In this document: piece after piece, positions 59,072 through 64,000 of the stretch
Numbering within the stretch: position 1 is the stretch's first letter
Layout of the letters: each line of letters begins with the position of its first letter
Assembly (NCBI RefSeq): GCF_035222375.1
Contig: NC_085890.1
Location: forward strand, 62,001 to 126,000
Reading direction: 5' to 3'
Length of the DNA: 64,000 nucleotides
Source of the DNA: Podospora pseudocomata
Taxonomy: Eukaryota; Ascomycota; Sordariomycetes; Sordariales; Podosporaceae
Made by a program: the position numbers and the translations under genes
Notes under the pieces: model-generated
Database searches by the model: none
What the model saw: the letters and a program-made list of their open reading frames with translations, nothing else
What the model was told of the DNA's origin: nothing

Positions 59072-60619
59072 TTACACATTGACGGTGGAGCCGATGGGGC
59101 CGAAGCGGATGTTGGACCAGACAACCTTGCTGTAGTGTTTGTTAGCATCTGAACTGCACAGAGAAGCACAAGAGGCAGGCGAGGGACGTACGCGTTGGGG
59201 TAGTTGGCCTTGACCTCGGAGGGAACACCGGAGTCTTGGGCGCAAGGGCCACGGGCAGCACCGGGCTCGCCCTCCTTCTCAGGGGGGTAGACGGAGTCGA
59301 GCCAGAGCATGTTGGCGTAGTGATCGGCCCAGATGGACATGACGAGGACCATGGGGATGCGGAGGGCAGCGTTGAGCTGGGGGAAGTCACCGACCTCACG
59401 GAAGCGGTTGCGGTCCGTGAAGACATCAAACTGAGTCGAGCAGAACTCAGGGGTGAGGTTGGGGCTGGCTGGGATGCCGTCAAAGGTGGGAGCGGGAGCG
59501 AGGATCTTTTGGCCGTTCTGGACGAAGAATTGCTCAAGGTTGTCATCCTGGAAGCGGGTGACGACGGTGAACTTCTTGGTAGTGTCGACGGTCTTGCCCT
59601 TGCCGTAGAAGTCGGGGTTGCCCATGCGGTAGGGGTTGTAGTCGCAGCCGTTGGCGTCGCAGCCACCAGCGAACCGGTCCTCGGAGTAGGTACCACCGCA
59701 GGTGTCACGCTCGCAAACGTGGTAGTTGTTGTTCTCGCAGGCGTGGGGGGTGAAGGCGTAGGCGTGGGCATTGGACTCCCTATTCTGCGTGTTAGCTTTT
59801 GTCGACTTGAAAACAAGATGGACCGGGTCGGTTAGACATACCAGACATCGATCTCGGCGCAGCAACCGCCATAGGGACCGACACCAGCGTTCTCATCGTT
59901 GGACGACTCGCGCCAGCCCTCAATATTGGCCTTGCCACCGACGAACTTGAGATCACGAGCGCACTGGGCGTCGCAGTACTGTTTTTCCCCCCCCATCATG
60001 TCAGTGGCTGGGAGGCAGGGCAGCGGGTGGGAGAACTTACACCAGTACCGTACTTGGCACCAGCCTTGTTGGTGGGATAGCTGCGCATGCCACCATCCTC
60101 CTCCATGGCGACGAAGTACAGGGCCGAGTTGAGACCGCACTCGACCGTGGAGAGGTCGACGTCAAAGGTGAACTCGTTGTTCATGAGGGTGAACATCTGG
60201 TACTTGGAGGCACCGTTCATGAGGTAGAAACGAGAGCCGACGTTGGTGCCATATTCGTGCTTGGTGACGAACTTGAGAGTGAGGGAGTCACCGCTGGTGG
60301 AAGCACCGTAGGTCTGCTGGTAGTTGCCGGCACCCTCCATCAAGCACTTTGACGCACAGTCGGTGGCGGTGCTGCAGGCAGCTGTGTTCCAGGCGTTGCC
60401 ATCGTAGCAGTTGGTGCCGCCTGAGGTGTGGATCCAGCGCCAGTTGGAGTCGATGACGACCTCAGCCTGGACGGTCGTGCAGTTGGCCTTGCCCGTGCAC
60501 CTCTTCCAGGTGATTCGGGGGTGAGTCTCGGTCTGCTGGGTGCCGACGCCCTGACCGGCGACGAGGCCGGTCATGAGGGAACCTGCGGCCAGGTACTGAA
60601 GATACTGCTTCATCATCAT
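59072..60619 (-). CDS. GH7 cellobiohydrolase (reducing-end), without carbohydrate-binding module
   Basis: Four exons (60619-60041, 59978-59842, 59779-59192, 59129-59072; three 62-nt introns) give 453 residues. Three ATGs in a row (60619, 60616, 60613) precede a signal peptide ([14 protein letters not shown]), then [19 protein letters not shown], the classical GH7 start. The catalytic motif EIDVWE is assembled across the second intron: nucleophile Glu, assisting Asp and acid/base Glu. Tunnel-loop segments ([14 protein letters not shown] and [15 protein letters not shown]) mark a cellobiohydrolase, not an endoglucanase. The protein ends [10 protein letters not shown], so linker and CBM1 are absent. 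It releases cellobiose from reducing ends of cellulose and would act with the two AA9 enzymes and the AA3 dehydrogenase. Confidence 0.97.
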
Positions 60620-60711
60620 GGTGGGCAACTCTTGGTGAAAAGATGGAAGAAGGGCTGGTGTTGCGTGATCGAGAAGAGAGAAGGACGTCGGTAGCACAGG
60701 GCGAGAGGTCG

Positions 60712-60717
60712 TTTATA
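60712..60717 (-). promoter_or_regulatory. TATA box of the GH7 gene
   Basis: TATAAA on the minus strand about 95 bases before the ATG at 60619, the same spacing as in the AA9 gene at 7688-8551. Confidence 0.6.
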
Positions 60718-62601
60718 TGTTTTCCTGGGTCCAGTCAAGAGAGACTGAATTCGGACTGAGAGGGTTCTCAGGCTGTGACGATCCCGACCTCGACTCCCGT
60801 GCTGGAGCCTCCCGATTCGGAAACTTGGTTCCAGGCACCGTGTGAACCATCCAAAGAGCCGCTGCGTGGAAGAGTGAGCCGAATTCCCATATCCAAACCT
60901 CTGCGGTGCCATGCCTTCTAATTGATCAGCCAACGGTTAATCGTCCATTGCGAGAGGAAGAATCCGCGAGGTGCCTTGGCGGTGGTAGCGAGATAGATTA
61001 ACTGCCGTGGAGATCTGGGGTAGGCAGATGGAGAAGGCACACGGTGTGGTGTGGTGTGGCGAGCGTAATGTATTGTTGTTTACTTGCCGCCAGGGTTCTT
61101 GCTAACCCCCTGCCCCCCTGCCCCCCTGCCCCTCTGCCCCCCGGGTATCATTGCACCTCCACTACAGGCAAAAGTAAGAAAGAAAAGAAAAGGGGGCGAT
61201 CCTCCTTGGTGCAGCACGTAGTAGTAGTAGGCGTCAGGCGTCAGGCGTCACGCCCACTGATGATCTCTAGTCTTTTTCCCCGGGTCGGTTTGGGCCAGCA
61301 TTTGGAGGCATCGCAACTGAACACGGAGACTTGGCCCCGCAGTGCAACGTCGTCTCCAACCAGAGGTCCCTTCCCACAGCCATGTTCCGTGCCGGCCATC
61401 TTTTGCTCTAGGGCCAATCTAAACGGCAATTAAAATCGGCCCCTCACTGAAGTGCCGAGCCAACTTCGATCGGACACCCCATTGGTGTTTTTGACGTCGT
61501 TGGCAACCCTCGCCCACTCCATGGCACCGTCTCAACCGGCGCCGAGACCGTTGCGGGGGCGGCAGTTGATGCAAACCTGGTCGCCCACTGCAACAACACC
61601 AGACCTTGGCTTTATATACGGCTGGTATGATCTTAATTATCAGCTTTCGGATGCCTGTACCGGAGTGCCTTATTTGCCCACGAACCCCTGCACACTTCTT
61701 GTACCCTCTCGCCTCATTTGTTGCCAATCACCGGGCGTCTGCTGCCAGGTGAGAAGAAAAGATAGGCGATAGAGGTTGGCGGCCGTGTTTGCCCCGTGAA
61801 TTTAGCCCGGAGAATGAGCAAAGCGGAGCCCCCCGCTCCGATTCGTGGGTCGGCCGTGTTCGGCCAGACTACAGTTTCCCATATTATTTTATCTTGTTCC
61901 TGCAGCAGGTAGGCAATGAACTGTGCGAGGGCGCTTATTTCGTGCCGGTATCAGTTCCTGTTTCTCCTCAACAAGATATGCTCTGGGTTAACCTGCCAGT
62001 GGGGTCCTCGTTCCTACCTAAGTCTTGACTCCTGAAGGCGAGCTGAGCTCTTCAAAGCGGGTTCTTAATGAAGCCGTAAATGAACAGAAAACAAGCTCTG
62101 CTCCGAAAGGACTCTATATTGCGCTATTGTGTTCCACGTAGGGCAGTCATGTGGTGTCGCTTAGCCACCAGTGACCACATCCCGATCTCTCCAAATGAAA
62201 GCTTCTTCTGAGAAATGGGTAGCGACAGTGGAAGGGAAGTCAATTTCCCGGTAGTACACACAAGACTTGAGAGAGTTCGGAATGACGGACTGTTATCCGG
62301 AATGCAGATGGGCTTGGTTGATTGGAAAAGGAATGGTTTGTGGTGATCCAAAGGCTCAAGTGACGCTTGGAGTGTTGTCTGACGAATGACCAAAATCACC
62401 CGGAGAGATTGTAATGAAGAACAGGGTGCAGTGTTGCCACTCCCTTGAACCATTACAACATTTTCAGATGCAGATGGGCCAACATGAAGGTACAATCTTT
62501 CAACCCGGACAAGGTCAGCACTGGCCTGGCCAAGTGCACCAGAATACATTGCAATGATATATCAAACAACATGTATGAGTTATTATTCGCAATATCTATC
62601 A
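60718..62601. other. Intergenic region upstream of GH7
   Basis: Holds the GH7 promoter, the C-rich repeat at 61106-61143 and the 3' flank of the next gene. A TATATA with no gene attached lies near 61613. No coding frame supported. Confidence 0.45.
61106..61143. repeat. C-rich tandem repeat in the GH7 upstream region
   Basis: Four units of CCCCCTG type (about 9 bases) followed by CCGGG. It lies about 490 bases upstream of the GH7 start; the final CCCCGG-like end fits a CreA/CRE-1 site on the other strand. Confidence 0.6.
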
Positions 62602-64000
62602 TCACCAAGTATGAGCATCAGCCAGCACACGCTCAGAAGCCTTCTCGCTGAGCATGAATGTGGGCAGCACCGGGAACGGGCCTGGTACTCTGGGGAAAGC
62701 ACTGGCATCGACCACCCTCAAGCCGCGAACACCCCTCACTCTGAAATTGCTATCCAACACTGCGTTGGGGTCAGAGTCAGCTCCGATAGCACATGTGCTT
62801 GTCGGGTGGTGTCCGAAAATCTGGTTCTTGAGCCACTCAATGTCGGCGGCGTCATCGCATGTGCCGTCGGCCGACATCCCGCCGGAGCATGGCGGCTCAA
62901 CAGGAGAAATTGGCCCGAGAGGAGCTGGCACAGAGGCAAATAATCTCCTCACAAACTTGACAGTGTCCAGCTCAGCGGCCAGATCCATGGCCGTGCCAGC
63001 GTCACCTTCTTCGAACAAGTGAAAGTTGATGCTCGGCACATCTCTGGGGTCGGCGCTGGTGAGGAGGACTTTGCCGCTGCGCGATTGGGGTCCGATCTTG
63101 ACGGTTGAGAAGCCAAACATGTTTGGGGAGTCGGGCACAATGCTATCAGTGGGTGGCCAAAAACCTCTGAGTGCGAAGAGCCCGCCGACGAGAAACATGT
63201 CACGCTCGTTGTAAGCCGGCGAAATGCTTTTCCTAAAGACCGCGTTGAGAGTGGCCCCCTTCATGTACGGTCCCTGCTGGCTTTGCCAAAGCGTGACACA
63301 AGGGTCCCCGGGTGCTCCAAACCAGCAAGCAGGGTCGGCCGGGTCGGGGGGCGGAGTGGTGAAATTGCTGGCCGCGTGGCCGACGATGGGAACCTCGTAG
63401 TTGTCTTGCAGGTTGGTGCCCACGCCTGGGAGGTTCTTAACCAGAGGGATACCAAAGGAAGCCAACTCTTCTGCTGGACCAATGCCCGAGAGCTTCAAGA
63501 GCTGGGGTGAGTTGAAGGTGCCACCAGACACAATGACTTCCTTGCGGGCAAAAGCGCGGCCCCATGTCCCGTTGTTGGAAGCTGTGTTCCTGGGATCTGC
63601 TCGATAGACGGACTGTCCTTGGAGGTACTCAATACCTGTTGCCTTGGGCTTGCGGTGGGGGTGATTGATATCTTTGAAGGTGACCTTGGTCGCCAGAGTG
63701 TTGAGCTGAATCCAGAGCGGATACTTCTTCTTGCCGGCAGCGGTGAGGGCACTGGCGGTCTCCAGAACAAGATCTCGGGAGGAGAAGCGACGAGCATTCT
63801 CGTCCGAGTGAACGGCAGAACCAAATACACCCACACTCTGGTCGCGGGCCGGGTCAAGGGCGTTGACGTCGGCTGTCAGGTGGTTGACAATATTCAGAGG
63901 ATCTTGACCGAGGTCGTCGGCAGCCTCAGCCATCACCGTGGTCATGTCGTCTTGCCCCACCCAAACAGATTCATCGCTCATGCTTGTGTCAAAATAACCG
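62602..64000 (-). CDS. GMC oxidoreductase (AA3 type), C-terminal part, runs off the right edge
   Basis: The minus-strand frame is open from base 64000 to the stop at 62602-62604, about 465 residues without an intron; the FAD-binding N-terminus lies outside. The second GMC signature is GGTFNSPQLLKLSGIGP, with LPGVGTNLQDNYEVP after it, and the substrate domain follows. The C-terminus has FGHHPTSTCAIG with the catalytic His and LRVVDASAFPRVPGPFP before LPTFMLSEKAS. In most GMC enzymes a second His or Asn lies two residues before the A-P-T position; here that place appears to be Val, so the usual catalytic pair may be incomplete. Such proteins are often annotated as choline-dehydrogenase-like. 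The in-frame ATG at 63981 is internal. Substrate unknown. Confidence 0.88.
   Translation of the reverse strand, partial: GYFDTSMSDESVWVGQDDMTTVMAEAADDLGQDPLNIVNHLTADVNALDPARDQSVGVFGSAVHSDENARRFSSRDLVLETASALTAAGKKKYPLWIQLNTLATKVTFKDINHPHRKPKATGIEYLQGQSVYRADPRNTASNNGTWGRAFARKEVIVSGGTFNSPQLLKLSGIGPAEELASFGIPLVKNLPGVGTNLQDNYEVPIVGHAASNFTTPPPDPADPACWFGAPGDPCVTLWQSQQGPYMKGATLNAVFRKSISPAYNERDMFLVGGLFALRGFWPPTDSIVPDSPNMFGFSTVKIGPQSRSGKVLLTSADPRDVPSINFHLFEEGDAGTAMDLAAELDTVKFVRRLFASVPAPLGPISPVEPPCSGGMSADGTCDDAADIEWLKNQIFGHHPTSTCAIGADSDPNAVLDSNFRVRGVRGLRVVDASAFPRVPGPFPVLPTFMLSEKASERVLADAHTW

Overview
The window is nuclear DNA of a filamentous ascomycete, most likely a sordariomycete close to Sordariales/Chaetomiaceae. 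The reasons are short introns (about 50-85 nt, one of 175 nt) with GTRNGT donors and CTAAC/CTGAC branch sites, secreted lignocellulose enzymes (AA9, GH7, AA3), a HET-domain ankyrin protein, a fungal EDC4 homologue and a chromodomain-bearing Ty3/gypsy element. Exon-intron models were built by hand by joining reading frames across consensus splice sites and checking codon phase. The species is inferred from gene content only.

Left part (1-19 kb), accessory genes: the 3' end of a fungal-specific transcription factor; a HET/ankyrin nonself-recognition gene whose HET domain carries a one-base frameshift; a secreted flavin dehydrogenase of the cellobiose-dehydrogenase type (AA3_1) tail-to-tail with an AA9 copper monooxygenase; a decayed GH2 glycosidase; an SDR oxidoreductase; a damaged small secreted cysteine-containing protein; a PTR2 peptide transporter; and a secreted or membrane-targeted amidase.

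Middle part (19-42 kb), core genes: EDC4-like mRNA-decapping scaffold, a small membrane protein with a 17-nt first exon, a rhodanese-PTP phosphatase (Pyp1 type), the proteasome ATPase Rpt6, and a large Vnx1-like cation/H+ exchanger. They are followed by a pepsin-family aspartic protease and an orphan secreted protein.

Right part (45-64 kb): a second AA9 gene, then a transposon island (about 46.9-56.7 kb). The island holds a 7.3-kb chromovirus (LTRs of about 180 bp, GTGGT target duplication), a solo LTR of another family inserted inside its 5' LTR, a second copy of that solo LTR 8 kb away, a third unrelated solo LTR and an old pol-tail relic. Beyond it lie a GH7 cellobiohydrolase and a GMC oxidoreductase that runs off the right edge.

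The secreted enzymes form a plausible oxidative plus hydrolytic cellulose toolkit: AA9 cuts crystalline cellulose, the AA3 enzymes can supply electrons or H2O2, GH7 processes chain ends, and PTR2, the aspartic protease and the amidase serve nitrogen scavenging. I found no secondary-metabolite backbone gene, CRISPR array, tRNA or rRNA. The least explained items are the frameshifted HET/ankyrin gene, the orphan secreted proteins and the nested LTR architecture with its conserved hairpin.
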